In this document: one piece after another, positions 44,249-52,851 of the stretch | Position numbering within the stretch: the stretch's first letter is position 1 | Layout: every line of letters starts with the position of its first letter | Assembly (NCBI RefSeq): GCF_024396695.1 | Contig: NZ_CP094359.1 | Location: forward strand, 1,054,001-1,118,000 | Source of the DNA: Acidithiobacillus sp. YTS05 | GTDB lineage: Bacteria; Pseudomonadota; Gammaproteobacteria; Acidithiobacillales; Acidithiobacillaceae | DNA: 64,000 nucleotides | Reading direction: 5' to 3' | Program-made: the position numbers and the translations under genes | Notes under the pieces: generated by a model | Databases searched by the model: none | Told to the model about the DNA's origin: nothing | What the model saw: the letters and a program-made list of their open reading frames with translations, nothing else

Positions 44249-45235
44249 TCACGCGCTGGGGCTGAAACTGTCGAAATGAATCTGCTCATGCGGCATCCCA
44301 TGGGAGAGCAAGAGATCGATGGCTGCCTCGATCATGCCGGGGCTGCCGCAGAGGTAGGCTTCGTGCTCCTGCCAGGGGCCAGCGGCGGCTACCGCAGGTA
44401 AAAGGCGCCGGGGCCCCGACCATTCGGACAGCGCCGGATCGGAGCAGGACACCGACAGTCGCAGTTCCGGATGCTTGCTGGCGAGATCTTCAAGGAACTC
44501 AAGATGATAGAGATCCCGCTGCTGGCGCACCCCAAAATAGAGGGCAATGGGCCGCCGCTCGCCGCGCCGGAAATGGTCCTCCAAAATGGCTTCGATGGGC
44601 GCCAGTCCTGTGCCGGCAGCAATGCACAGCAGGGGGCGATCGTTTTCCTGCCGCGTAAACTCCCCCTGGGCAGCCGACAGCATGATCTCCTCGCCTATCT
44701 GAGCGTGGTCGAAGAGCCATTCCGAGAATTTGCCCCCGGGCACCTTGCGGATATGAAAGTGCAGGCGATGATCCTCCCTGGGGGCGCTGGCCATGGAATA
44801 GGAGCGCCAGAGGGAAGGCGCTCCTGGAACCGCGAGCCGTGCATATTGTCCTGCCCGGTAGGGATAGGGACGATCACAGTCGACCCTAAGCTCCATGATC
44901 GTCTCGCCCAGCAGGTGCAGACCGCTCACCCGGCCCTTCCAGTACGCTGGACTCTCGTCGACCGTTGCGGCGATGCGCATGGCAGTACGCGGTTGCAGCT
45001 TGCACAGGATCGCCTTGTTGGATGCCCGTTCTTCCGGGGTCAGCAACAGGGGCATGAACGGTAGCTGTTCGCCGTCGCCCGCGAGAATGGTACCCTTGCA
45101 GTCACCGCAAGAGCCATTGCCACAGCCGTGATGGATCGCTATGCCCTGTTCCAGGGCGGCCTCGACAATGGCCTGATCCTCGCGCACCTGCAGGCAGATC
45201 CCCGAAGGTTCGAGTCTTACCTCATGGGTTTGCAT
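44249..45235 (-). CDS. 2Fe-2S/FAD/NAD(P)H reductase
   Basis: 328 aa from ATG 45235 with AAAGGAGAG upstream. An N-terminal plant-type ferredoxin domain has GCGNGSCGDCKGTILAGD and ILCKLQPR (four cluster cysteines). The FAD domain has YRAGQYARLAVPG and RSYSMASAP, and the NAD domain LCIAAGTGLAPIEAILEDH and ending CGSPGMIEAAIDLLL. This is the class of phenol hydroxylase P5 and CDP-6-deoxyglucoseen reductases. Located 61 bp after the globin gene, it likely reduces that globin, forming a split flavohaemoglobin. Confidence 0.88.
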   Translation of the reverse strand: MQTHEVRLEPSGICLQVREDQAIVEAALEQGIAIHHGCGNGSCGDCKGTILAGDGEQLPFMPLLLTPEERASNKAILCKLQPRTAMRIAATVDESPAYWKGRVSGLHLLGETIMELRVDCDRPYPYRAGQYARLAVPGAPSLWRSYSMASAPREDHRLHFHIRKVPGGKFSEWLFDHAQIGEEIMLSAAQGEFTRQENDRPLLCIAAGTGLAPIEAILEDHFRRGERRPIALYFGVRQQRDLYHLEFLEDLASKHPELRLSVSCSDPALSEWSGPRRLLPAVAAAGPWQEHEAYLCGSPGMIEAAIDLLLSHGMPHEQIHFDSFSPSA

Positions 45236-45296
45236 GTGCTCTCCTTTGTAGAAGGTGGAAGACACACCGCCGCGTAGACGGCGGCGTTGCCAGCGC

Positions 45297-45761
45297 TCAG
45301 GCCGTGGCCGGGGGCACGTCATCCAGGATCAGAGGCACATAGCGACCTGGCGCCATGGCTTCGGCCGCAGCTTGAATACAGACCGTTGCCGCCAGGTTGT
45401 AGGCCTCGATCCAGGACTCCGCCATCTCTGCGGTCCAGGCAGGCCCCAGGAAATGCTTCAGCGTCAGCAAAAGGCTCTTGCCGACGATCGGATAGTGTTC
45501 CGGCCGGGTATCATATTGGATGTGGCCCACGCCGAGCTCCTTGAGATAGGGGACCAGCATCTCGGTATTGTCGATGTTGCTGGCAATCTGGATCACCGAG
45601 TTGAAAAGACGCACGCGCTGCTGGGTCATGTCCCCCGGAAACATCTTTCGTACTTCGGGGTAATGGCTGAACATGGTATCGTAAAAATGTTGGGCAACCT
45701 GTACGCCCAAATCCTCTACGGCCTTGCCGCTTTGCTTGATCAGATCGATGTTGATGCTCAT
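45297..45761 (-). CDS. Single-domain globin (Vitreoscilla type)
   Basis: 154 aa with helix A-B start (IDLIKQSGKAVEDLGVQVAQ), FYDTMFSHYPEVRKMFPGDM and the proximal-His region GVGHIQYDTRPEHYPIVGKS with the typical YPIVGxxLL. It binds O2 or NO through haem. It heads the globin-reductase operon and is divergent from a Crp/Fnr gene, with an FNR/DNR-type site between them. Confidence 0.93.
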   Translation of the reverse strand: MSINIDLIKQSGKAVEDLGVQVAQHFYDTMFSHYPEVRKMFPGDMTQQRVRLFNSVIQIASNIDNTEMLVPYLKELGVGHIQYDTRPEHYPIVGKSLLLTLKHFLGPAWTAEMAESWIEAYNLAATVCIQAAAEAMAPGRYVPLILDDVPPATA

Positions 45762-45832
45762 CTTGGAGTCTCCCGTAATGAATAGTGCCCAATTGGCGAG
45801 CTACAGTCTGGCTTCGCGAAAGATTCGCGTCC

Positions 45833-45846
45833 TTGATCTGGGTCAA
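45833..45846. promoter_or_regulatory. FNR/DNR-type binding site
   Basis: TTGATCTGGGTCAA matches the TTGAT-N4-ATCAA consensus in 9 of 10 positions, and the palindrome extends to CCTTGA-N6-TCAAGG (45831-45848). It lies 72 bp before the globin start and 63 bp before the Crp/Fnr gene, so it may control both. Confidence 0.75.
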
Positions 45847-45908
45847 GGTTTTGTTCGTGGAATCTGCCGATCGATCGCGGCCAGTATTTTCCAATCGACG
45901 AGCCTGCC

Positions 45909-46595
45909 ATGAGCGTCGATCCCGCATCGTATGCCGATCGCCTGCGGCAGCAGCCGATCTTTGCCGTTTGGTCGCCAGCGGAATTGGTGGAGTTATTGCG
46001 CGTCTGTCAGCTCCAGTCGCATACGGACGGAGAGGTCCTCTTCGTCGAAAGGGATCCGGCGAGTCAGTTCTTTTTTCTCGATGTCGGCATCGTGGAATTG
46101 TTCAGCACCAGTGTCGATGGCAAGGAAAAGATTCTGGAGATCATGCAGGCAGGTGATCTCTTTGCCGAAGCCGTGGCCTTCATGGAAGGGAAATATCCGG
46201 TGACCGCGCGCTGTCAGGGTCGCTGCAAAATTTTGCAAATCCCCTTCGCTCCCTTTGTTGCCATCCTCGACCGGGATCCCCGCCTGATGCGGCGGATACT
46301 TGCGCAGCTGAGCATGCGCCTGCACTTTCTGGTCAAGGAAGTGCGCATGCGTAGCATCGAGTCGGCGAACCGAAGAGTTTGTAATTATCTCCTGGAGCTG
46401 TCGGAGTCTGCGGCTCCGCAAGCCGATTTTTCCCTTCCTGCGAAAAAGGTCAGCATCGCGGCGCGTCTGGGATTGACGGCAGAAACCTTCTCGCGCGTCC
46501 TCCGCCGCCTGAAAGATGCTCATGCCATCGACATGCAGGGGCAGCATATCGTGATTCTGGATCGCAAGAAGTTGTTGGCGATCAGTCTGGCGTGA
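45909..46595 (+). CDS. Crp/Fnr-family regulator (DNR-like)
   Basis: 228 aa. A cyclic-nucleotide-binding-like domain (LFVERDPASQFFFLDVGIVE, ILEIMQAGDLFAEAVAFMEG) is followed by a dimer helix and a winged helix (VSIAARLGLTAETFSRVLRR) with the E-x2-S-R pattern of FNR/DNR recognition. No N-terminal cysteine cluster is present, so it is not an O2-sensing FNR; a haem-based NO sensor such as DNR fits the neighbourhood. Likely activates the divergent globin operon and itself. Confidence 0.87.
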   Translation: MSVDPASYADRLRQQPIFAVWSPAELVELLRVCQLQSHTDGEVLFVERDPASQFFFLDVGIVELFSTSVDGKEKILEIMQAGDLFAEAVAFMEGKYPVTARCQGRCKILQIPFAPFVAILDRDPRLMRRILAQLSMRLHFLVKEVRMRSIESANRRVCNYLLELSESAAPQADFSLPAKKVSIAARLGLTAETFSRVLRRLKDAHAIDMQGQHIVILDRKKLLAISLA

Positions 46596-46650
46596 GCGTA
46601 GGTACTACGTTCCTCTGAATCGCTGCTGTTGCAGATGTCCCGATGCCCGC

Positions 46651-46890
46651 ATGCGGCATCTTGACATACAGGTTCCAACGGATAAGACAGGAACTGATTA
46701 CTTACTGTTGGATGATGTCATGGATTCCTATCTCTCACATCTACCCGCCGACGCCGCCACCGCGATGTTCATCGGTGCCATCCAGGGCCTGGTGATGCAG
46801 ACCCTGCTGAACGGCAAACCCCAACATATTCGCAGCGCGGCGCCAGGAATGTTCGCGCTGTACCACCGCTGCATTCGGAGCCAGCCATGA
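46651..46890 (+). pseudogene. C-terminal remnant of a TetR-type regulator
   Basis: 79 codons (DSYLSHLPADAATAMFIGAI, QTLLNGKPQHIRSAAPGMFA, YHRCIRS) resemble the ligand-binding tail of a TetR regulator. The N-terminal DNA-binding domain is missing. It overlaps the next gene remnant as ATGA, the common order of a TetR repressor and its efflux adaptor. Confidence 0.55.
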
Positions 46891-47220
46891 CGTTTTCCGC
46901 AATAAACTGCCGCACCCTGCTGCTGCTTGCCGTATTGGTGCCCATTCTGATCTTGTTCGGCTACGTAGCGCTACGCTCGGGGTCGCTGGCGCCGGTGTCG
47001 GTCACGACAACCAAGGTGGCAAGCCGCGCCCTGCAACCGGCGCTGTTCGGCATCGGCACCGTGTAGGCGCACTACACCTACAGTATTCCCGATCGTGGTC
47101 GGGCGGGGGTTGCGGTTGAACGTATACGTGGCCGACCACGTCAAGGCTGGTCAGCTTCTAGGCGAGATGGACCCGGTCGATCTCGGCTAGCGTCAGGCCG
47201 CGCTCGATAGGGTTTTTAGT
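46887..47220 (+). pseudogene. Broken RND/HlyD-type efflux adaptor gene
   Basis: From ATG 46887 the frame has a membrane anchor (TLLLLAVLVPILILFGYVAL) and VTTTKVASRALQPALFGIGT, then a TAG at 47064-47066. A frameshift follows; the next frame reads LNVYVADHVKAGQLLGEMDP and hits TAG at 47188-47190. The lipoyl motif DHVKAGQLLGEMD identifies an adaptor. No pump gene follows. The remaining bases to 47450 show nothing recognisable. Confidence 0.75.
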
Positions 47221-47450
47221 CACGGCGACCGCCACTGTCGCCACAGTGTCGTGCTTGCAATCGTCACGGGAGCGACCGGAAATGCTGGCCTGTCGCGCAG
47301 TCCTCGACGTATCCGGCAAATGGCAGGTGCAGTATCGTACCTACTCAAAACGCCGATATGCTCTTATATAATCATGCATGGCAAATAAAAATGCAGCGAT
47401 ACACCGCTGCCAAGAATTGCACGTCACTATGTGGAGGAGGAGAAGTGCTC

Positions 47451-48679
47451 TCAGAAACTGTATTGCAACATCAGGCGGTCATCGATGAATGTGCCATGAT
47501 AATCGGCGAACGGATTACTGTGATCAATGGCCAGACGATTGCGTAAGGATAATCCCTTCCAGAATCCTCCTGGAGTATAGGTAACGTCAATGTAGTTGGC
47601 CTCGACATTGGGAAGGAACGGTGCCGTGTGGTACCAGCTGTAGGAGTATTTGAAGCGAAGATTGGGTATCGGGTGGAAGACAAAGCCGGCCTTCCAGGCA
47701 TGACCAGCAGCAGATGCCGATATCAGGCCATAATCCATAATGGTGGTGTAGAGGGGGTCCGCGCTGTACTGCTGGGTATAGGGTGAAATAAATCCACCGT
47801 TGGGCAGGACTTTACCGTTGGGCAAGGTTGTATCGCGCTGCGGAATGTTGTCGTATACCGCAAAGACCGAGCCGCTCATACCATAAAAGTGTGCTTTTAT
47901 CCCCAGAATACCGCCAAATACCGTAGCATTCACGGGACCAGCTAGCTGGGCACCGTCAGCCCACTCCCGCGCGTACTGAAAATCGGCGAAAGGCTGGAAA
48001 TGCTGCAGCAAGACCGGGGTAGTATAACCTACGGTGCCATAGAATAGATTCGTTAGATCATAGAACCGGTAGTACCATGCCGCTGCTTTTATCCCCAGTT
48101 TTTGTCCCTTTATACCAAAGGCTAGAGTACCGTCGCTGTTGTTAGGCAAATAGTTATAGTAGGAGTTGTAGTTGAGCAACGTCTGTCGATGATAATCGGA
48201 CTGAATACGGTTTTTATAACGAAACTCGCGGATACCAATGATGCTCAGGTTGGGTAGAGGATGGACTGTTACGGAAACGGCCTGATACGTGTTAGGGATC
48301 ATGAACGCATCGGCGGTTCCCATCCACGGTGTATTGAGCAGGAGATTGCCAACGTCTACCTGCAGCCATGGATTCTGATACTGCAAATAGGCTTGCCCCA
48401 AGACATTTAGAGAAGTTCTTGACCCCATCAACAAGGGGTCGAGGCGCAGTTCGCGACCGCTGGTATCGTTAGCCCCAAGATCATTGGCGGTATAGAAGGC
48501 AACGCCAGCGCTAACGCCATACAAGGAGGCTGTCTGCACCTTGATCATGCCACCAAGGGAATAGGCATAACGATTTTCTACCGAATCGCCACCAAATATC
48601 TGATTATCATAGTAGGATCTGATATTGCCGCTTACTGTGGATTTCTCGAGGAACTGTTGTATGGTTTCTCCGTAGCTAA
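47451..48679 (-). pseudogene. OprD-family outer-membrane porin, N-terminus lost to IS5
   Basis: About 410 codons of a porin remain, from ETIQQFLEKSTVSGNIRSYY through RELRLDPLLMGSRTSLNVLG and DFQYAREWADGAQLAGPVNA to the C-terminal phenylalanine (DRLMLQYSF). This is the OprD/OpdK type for small acidic or basic solutes. The signal peptide and the first strand are replaced by an IS5 element from 48680; the open frame continues antisense through the IS, but that part is not porin. The missing 5' end is not on the far side of the IS. Confidence 0.8.
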
Positions 48680-49864
48680 GGAACCTCTGCACAGCCTGAG
48701 CTGATAGAATGAGGCGGTATGCGCAAGGCAGGAGGCGATCATGGCGGGCCAGATGACGTTTGCAGAGACAATGGGGCTGTCGCGCCGACACAAGGAGACC
48801 AAGCGGGAGCGTTTCCTTCGGGAGATGGACCAGGTGGTACCTTGGCGGCCGTTGATTGAGTGCATCGCTCCCTACTACCCCAAGGCTGGACCGCGTGGCG
48901 GTCGCAAGCCCATGCCGATAGAGCAAATGCTGCGTATTCACTTTCTGCAACAATGGTATGCCTACTCGGACCCGGGCATGGAAGAGGCTCTGTATGAAAT
49001 CCCCTTGCTACGGGCCTTTGCCGGTATCGACTTGGGCCGTGACCTGATCCCCGACGAGTCCACTATTCTGCGCTTTCGGCGCCTGCTGGAGCAGCACGGC
49101 CTGGCGCAACAGATATTTGCCCAAGTGCAGGAGCTGCTGGAAGCCTCCCACTTGATTCTGCAGGAAGGCAAGATGGTGGATGCCACCCTGATTCACGCCC
49201 CCAGCTCGACCAAGAATCGAGACCGCAAACGGGACCCCGAAATGCATCAAACCAAGAAGGGGAACCAGTGGTATTTCGGCATGAAGGCCCATGTCGCGAC
49301 GGACACCCAAGGCCTGGTTCAGGCCGTCGAGGTCACCGCGGCCTATGTCCCGGATCATCGGGTGCTGGAAGAGCTGCTGACCGGAAACGAGAAGACGGTG
49401 CTCGCCGATCGTGGCTACGATTACCCGCAGGTCCATGAATTTTTGCGCAAGCAGGGGATTCAGGATGCCGTGGCCCGACGTCGCCATCCCGGCCAGAAGA
49501 CGGGGCTACAGGCACTCAAGCGTTTCAACCGCCGTGTGGCAAGCATCCGTGCGCGTGGTGAACATGCCTTCCGCGTCCTGAAGTGTCAGTTTGGCTACCG
49601 CAAGACTCGCTATCGAGGCCTGACCAAAAACGGTGCGCAACTGACCACCTTGTTTGCCCTGGTGAACCTGTATCTGGTTCGTAAGGAGCTCTGTTGGCTA
49701 CGGGCGTAATCCGTCACAAAGACGGAAAGCGGGCGATTTCCGCGCTCACCATGCGCTTTTTGGCGTCTCTGGAGAGGGAAAATGAGAATTTTCATCGCCA
49801 AATCGATTTTGCGAGACAAACTCGCTCCAAATTATGGCGATTTTTACACCAGTTCAGAGGCTCC
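48680..49864 (+). mobile_element. IS5-family insertion sequence
   Basis: A 1185-bp element with short inverted repeats (GGAACCTCTG on the left and GGAGCCTCTG, read on the other strand, on the right) and a single intact transposase. The flanks CTAA and CTAG are possible 4-bp YTAR target sites but not identical. Left flank is a porin gene and right flank an MFS gene tail, so the locus was rearranged. Confidence 0.85.
48741..49709 (+). CDS. IS5-family transposase
   Basis: 322 aa with the DDE core. The N-terminal part reads YYPKAGPRGGRKPMPIEQML and FLQQWYAYSDPGMEEALYEI; catalytic motifs are MVDATLIHAPSSTKNRD, VLADRGYDYPQVHEFL and the C-terminal HAFRVLKCQFGYRKTRYRGL. No interruption is visible. 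A diverged fragment of a related transposase lies at 51753-51974. Confidence 0.93.
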   Translation: MAGQMTFAETMGLSRRHKETKRERFLREMDQVVPWRPLIECIAPYYPKAGPRGGRKPMPIEQMLRIHFLQQWYAYSDPGMEEALYEIPLLRAFAGIDLGRDLIPDESTILRFRRLLEQHGLAQQIFAQVQELLEASHLILQEGKMVDATLIHAPSSTKNRDRKRDPEMHQTKKGNQWYFGMKAHVATDTQGLVQAVEVTAAYVPDHRVLEELLTGNEKTVLADRGYDYPQVHEFLRKQGIQDAVARRRHPGQKTGLQALKRFNRRVASIRARGEHAFRVLKCQFGYRKTRYRGLTKNGAQLTTLFALVNLYLVRKELCWLRA

Positions 49865-50002
49865 CTAGGTGCATTCGTTGATCGCTTCGGAAGTCAGGGG
49901 TATCCCTTGGGCTACTGTGTATATATTGGTTTAGCAATAGTGAGCTTGTTGTTGATCTGGATATCCAATGCAGGAACAAAACGCTGGAGTAAGAACTTGT
50001 AG
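49865..50002 (+). pseudogene. C-terminal tail of a transporter gene
   Basis: Directly after the IS5 end a plus-strand frame reads FVDRFGSQGYPLGYCVYIGL, then IVSLLLIWISNAGTKRW to a stop at 50002. One hydrophobic helix and a short basic tail look like the last helix of an MFS-type permease. The rest is missing. Confidence 0.5.
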
Positions 50003-50012
50003 CACCGCCAAT

Positions 50013-51700
50013 CGTAACCGTCCGAGTAACCCATCTAGTCGGCTGGGATCCGATCAGGCTACGGTAGGGCTCGTCCAATTCCAGGGAAGAAGTTCGTGAA
50101 GTTTTTTGGCGGGCCAGGTGGGGAGTTTATCGAGGACGTCGCTGAGATAGGCGAAGGACTCGACGCCATTGAGTTTGCAGGTCTCGATGAGGGTGTAGAA
50201 GGCCGCTGCCCGTTCGCCACCGGCGTCATTGCCGGCAAAGAGATAATTCTTGCGGCCGATGGCCACGCCCCGCAGGGCTCTTTCCACGGCGTTGTTGTCG
50301 ATGCTGAGATGGCCAGTATCGAGGTACAGAGTCAGGGCCGGCCAGCGCTTCAGTGCATAGTTGATGGCCTTGGCAATGGCACTCTTCGGGGCCACCTGCA
50401 TCTGCACTTCGGTCAACCAAATATGGAAGGACTCCAGCAAGGGGCCGGCGCGTTGTCGTCGGATCTGGGCTTTTCGCTCCGGGGGGTCATCTTGGATCTC
50501 GGCTTCGATCTCGTAGAGCTTGCGGATGCGAAGTAATGCATTCTGCGCGACGGGACTGGGGGCGCTCTGGTCGAGATCGTAGAAGTGCCGACGAACATGG
50601 GACCAACAGCCCGCTTCGAGGATCCCTCCCTTGCGATAAAGAGCATCGTAGCCGCTGTAGTCATCGGTCTGCAGGATACCCTGCCAGTCGCCGAGGAAGC
50701 GCTGCGGATGGATCCCCTTGCGATCCGGGGCATAGTCGAAGACGACGATGGGGTGGGAGGCATCGGCCTGACTGCGATAGACCCAGAGATAGGCTTTTTG
50801 CGTCTTGCCGCTGCCCGGATGCAGCACCGGCAAGGGTGTCTCGTCGGCGTGCAGGATCTTTCCGGCCAGCAGTGCCTCCTTGCAGGCTCCGGCCAGGAGG
50901 GTGAGCCAGTATTCTCCCTGACCCAGCCAGCTGCTGAGGGTGGAGCGGGACAGGGGCACGCCAGCTCGCTGGTATTGGGCTTCCTGGCGGTAGAGGGGAA
51001 GATGATCGAGATACTTGGCCGTCAAGACCTGCGCGACCATGCGCGCGGTGGGCAGGCCTTTGTCGATCACCTGTGCCGGTAGTGGGGGACTCTCCAGGGT
51101 GCCACAGGAGCGGCAGGTGAGCTTGGGGCGCACATGACGGATCACCTGGAAGTGGCCGGGGACATAGTCGATCTTTTCGCTGACCTCTTCGCCGATGGAC
51201 TCCAGAAGAGCGCCACACTGGCCACAGGTGCAACGGCTGGGGGCGTGTTGCACCTCTACCCGAGGCAGGGTATCGGGGAGTTTCATCCGACCGGGATGGC
51301 GTCGGGGCGTGGCCTTGGGAGTGGACTCTGGGCTGGTAGCCGCGGCACTGTCAGCAAGTACGGCATCGAGTTCCGTTTCCACGGCGGCGATTTCGGTTTC
51401 GAGGGCCTCTTCCCAAAGACGGAGCTGATCGGCAGAGAGCTTTTCCGAACGCCGACCGAAGCGCCAACGCTGTAGTTTGGCAATGGTCAGTTCCAGGCGG
51501 GCGATGGTCTCGTCGCGTACGGAGATATGCTGCTCTTTTAGCGCAATGACTTGGTGTTGTTCTGCGATCTGCTGATGGTATTGGGCCATCTGCCAAGCAG
51601 ATTCCCGATCTTTTTCTTCGCGCTCCTGCAGGAGCTGCAAAACCATCTCGCGCAGGGCGTCAGGATGGCTGGGAAGATCGGCGGGAGTCTTTGATTTCAT
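50013..51700 (-). mobile_element. IS66-family element, tnpC side only
   Basis: The tnpC end is bounded at 50013 by GTAACCGTCCGAGTAACC, similar to the GTAA-type inverted repeats of IS66. The tnpA and tnpB genes and the other end are absent; upstream of tnpC there is an IS5 fragment instead. The element is incomplete. Confidence 0.7.
50054..51700 (-). CDS. IS66-family transposase (TnpC)
   Basis: 548 aa. A coiled-coil N-terminus (AEQHQVIALKEQHISVRDET) is followed by RWRFGRRSEKLSADQL, a zinc-binding segment CTCGQCGALLESIGEEVSEK and CRSCGT, and the DDE domain with LHADETPLPVL, ILQTDDYSGYDAL and LSIDNNAVERALRGVAIGRK. It is complete, although the surrounding element is not. Confidence 0.93.
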   Translation of the reverse strand: MKSKTPADLPSHPDALREMVLQLLQEREEKDRESAWQMAQYHQQIAEQHQVIALKEQHISVRDETIARLELTIAKLQRWRFGRRSEKLSADQLRLWEEALETEIAAVETELDAVLADSAAATSPESTPKATPRRHPGRMKLPDTLPRVEVQHAPSRCTCGQCGALLESIGEEVSEKIDYVPGHFQVIRHVRPKLTCRSCGTLESPPLPAQVIDKGLPTARMVAQVLTAKYLDHLPLYRQEAQYQRAGVPLSRSTLSSWLGQGEYWLTLLAGACKEALLAGKILHADETPLPVLHPGSGKTQKAYLWVYRSQADASHPIVVFDYAPDRKGIHPQRFLGDWQGILQTDDYSGYDALYRKGGILEAGCWSHVRRHFYDLDQSAPSPVAQNALLRIRKLYEIEAEIQDDPPERKAQIRRQRAGPLLESFHIWLTEVQMQVAPKSAIAKAINYALKRWPALTLYLDTGHLSIDNNAVERALRGVAIGRKNYLFAGNDAGGERAAAFYTLIETCKLNGVESFAYLSDVLDKLPTWPAKKLHELLPWNWTSPTVA

Positions 51701-51752
51701 GAAGAAATGCTATCAGAAACCGCCAGAAAAGGCAAGCATTTCCGCCACTTTG

Positions 51753-51974
51753 TTAGCCCAAAGGCGTAATGTCCTCTTTGTCCAATTGTAAAATTTCTTC
51801 TTTTGGTTTTGGGGGAGCGGAGACAGAGGCGACCATTACGATGAGGCAGAAGGCAAACAAGGTGGTCAGTTGCGCACCGTTTTTGATCAGGTCTCGATAG
51901 CGGGTCTTGCGGTAGCCAAACTGACACTTCAGGACGCGGAGGGCATGCTCACCATGCGCACGGATGCTTGCCAC
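51753..51974 (-). mobile_element. 3' remnant of an IS5-family transposase gene
   Basis: On the minus strand the frame reads ASIRAHGEHALRVLKCQFGY, RKTRYRDLIKNGAQLTTLFA, closely matching the C-terminal part of the transposase at 48741-49709, then diverges (SVSAPPKPKEEIL). The upstream part is missing. Confidence 0.8.
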
Positions 51975-52038
51975 ACGAAAGAGTTTTTCTCGCGCGGAGC
52001 TGAGGTCTTGGGGATGTACCGCTCACCACCCATTTCGC

Positions 52039-52344
52039 CTACGACTGGAGTGCCCCGGCCGCAAGGATTTCCCGCTCCATGCGGAGCTGAAATGTCTTGG
52101 CAGTATGAAGGCGAAGCTTGGCATGCGCCGGTATGAGGATGGTTTCTTTCGTTTTTGGGTTTCTTCCTTCATGCGGAGCGCTGATGGCCGCCTTCAGACG
52201 CCCAAGATGGCCAATCGGGACTCGGTCCAGTGCACATAATTGTTCGGCGATGATATCCATCAGGTTGTCATGGAGATGTTCTGCCAGATTGCGGTGAATG
52301 CCGGTTCGATGTGCCAACTCCTGAATCAATTCGGCTTTGGTCAT
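52039..52344 (-). CDS. HU/IHF-like DNA-binding protein
   Basis: 101 aa. The pattern TKAELIQELAHRTGIHRNLA at the start and GRNPKTKETILIPAHAKLRL in the DNA-binding arm region is that of HU/IHF, but the central strand is unusual (VPIGHLGRLKAAISAP). The ATG overlaps the hyfI stop by 4 bp, so it is the last gene of the hyf operon. A nucleoid protein in this position is unexpected. Confidence 0.8.
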   Translation of the reverse strand: MTKAELIQELAHRTGIHRNLAEHLHDNLMDIIAEQLCALDRVPIGHLGRLKAAISAPHEGRNPKTKETILIPAHAKLRLHTAKTFQLRMEREILAAGALQS

Positions 52345-52829
52345 TGCTCTAGCCCCTCATGCAGCAGGTTTTGTAAAGATGATAAAATTTGTTCTGGTTT
52401 GGGTGGGCAACCGAGGCAACGTTCGTGCACCGGAAGAAGGGCTTCTACGGGTCCGAGAACGGCGTAACTGCCATGAAAAATCCCTCCGGTGCATGCGCAG
52501 TCACCTACGGCCAGCACTCTTTTGGGCTTGGGCATAGCGTCGTAGGTGTCTTGCAAAGCAGCGGCCATGTGGCGACTTAGCGGCCCCGTGACGAGTAGGA
52601 TATCTGCATGGCGCGGCGATGCGGCAAATCGCAGGCCGGCTTGTTCCAAGCCATAGTGGGGGCCACCCAATGCCTGGATTTCGAGCTCGCAGCCATTACA
52701 GGAACCCGCATCCACATGGCGGATCACCGCGCTCCGGGAAAATGGCGTCGCCTTCTTTGGCGAGGATGACGATGGCATCGGGTCGCCGACTTTGCCCAGG
52801 CGCCACGCTTCTCTCAAAATTCGGTACAT
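52341..52829 (-). CDS. hyfI: HyfI/NuoB-like iron-sulfur subunit
   Basis: 162 aa. The four cluster ligands of the proximal [4Fe-4S] centre are present: HVDAGSCNGCELEIQAL (Cys44, Cys47), VGDCACTGG (Cys111 with Cys113 near) and ERCLGCPPKPEQIL (Cys138 and Cys141). This matches the small subunit of group 4 hydrogenases and NuoB of complex I. It would pass electrons to or from the large subunit encoded just upstream. Confidence 0.9.
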   Translation of the reverse strand: MYRILREAWRLGKVGDPMPSSSSPKKATPFSRSAVIRHVDAGSCNGCELEIQALGGPHYGLEQAGLRFAASPRHADILLVTGPLSRHMAAALQDTYDAMPKPKRVLAVGDCACTGGIFHGSYAVLGPVEALLPVHERCLGCPPKPEQILSSLQNLLHEGLEQ

Positions 52830-52851
52830 GGGTACTCTCCTTGCCGCGGTA

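Noticed and set aside
48680..48953. N-terminal part of the OprD-like frame
   Set aside because: The open frame upstream of 48680 runs antisense through the IS5 transposase and lacks a signal peptide, so it is not part of the porin.
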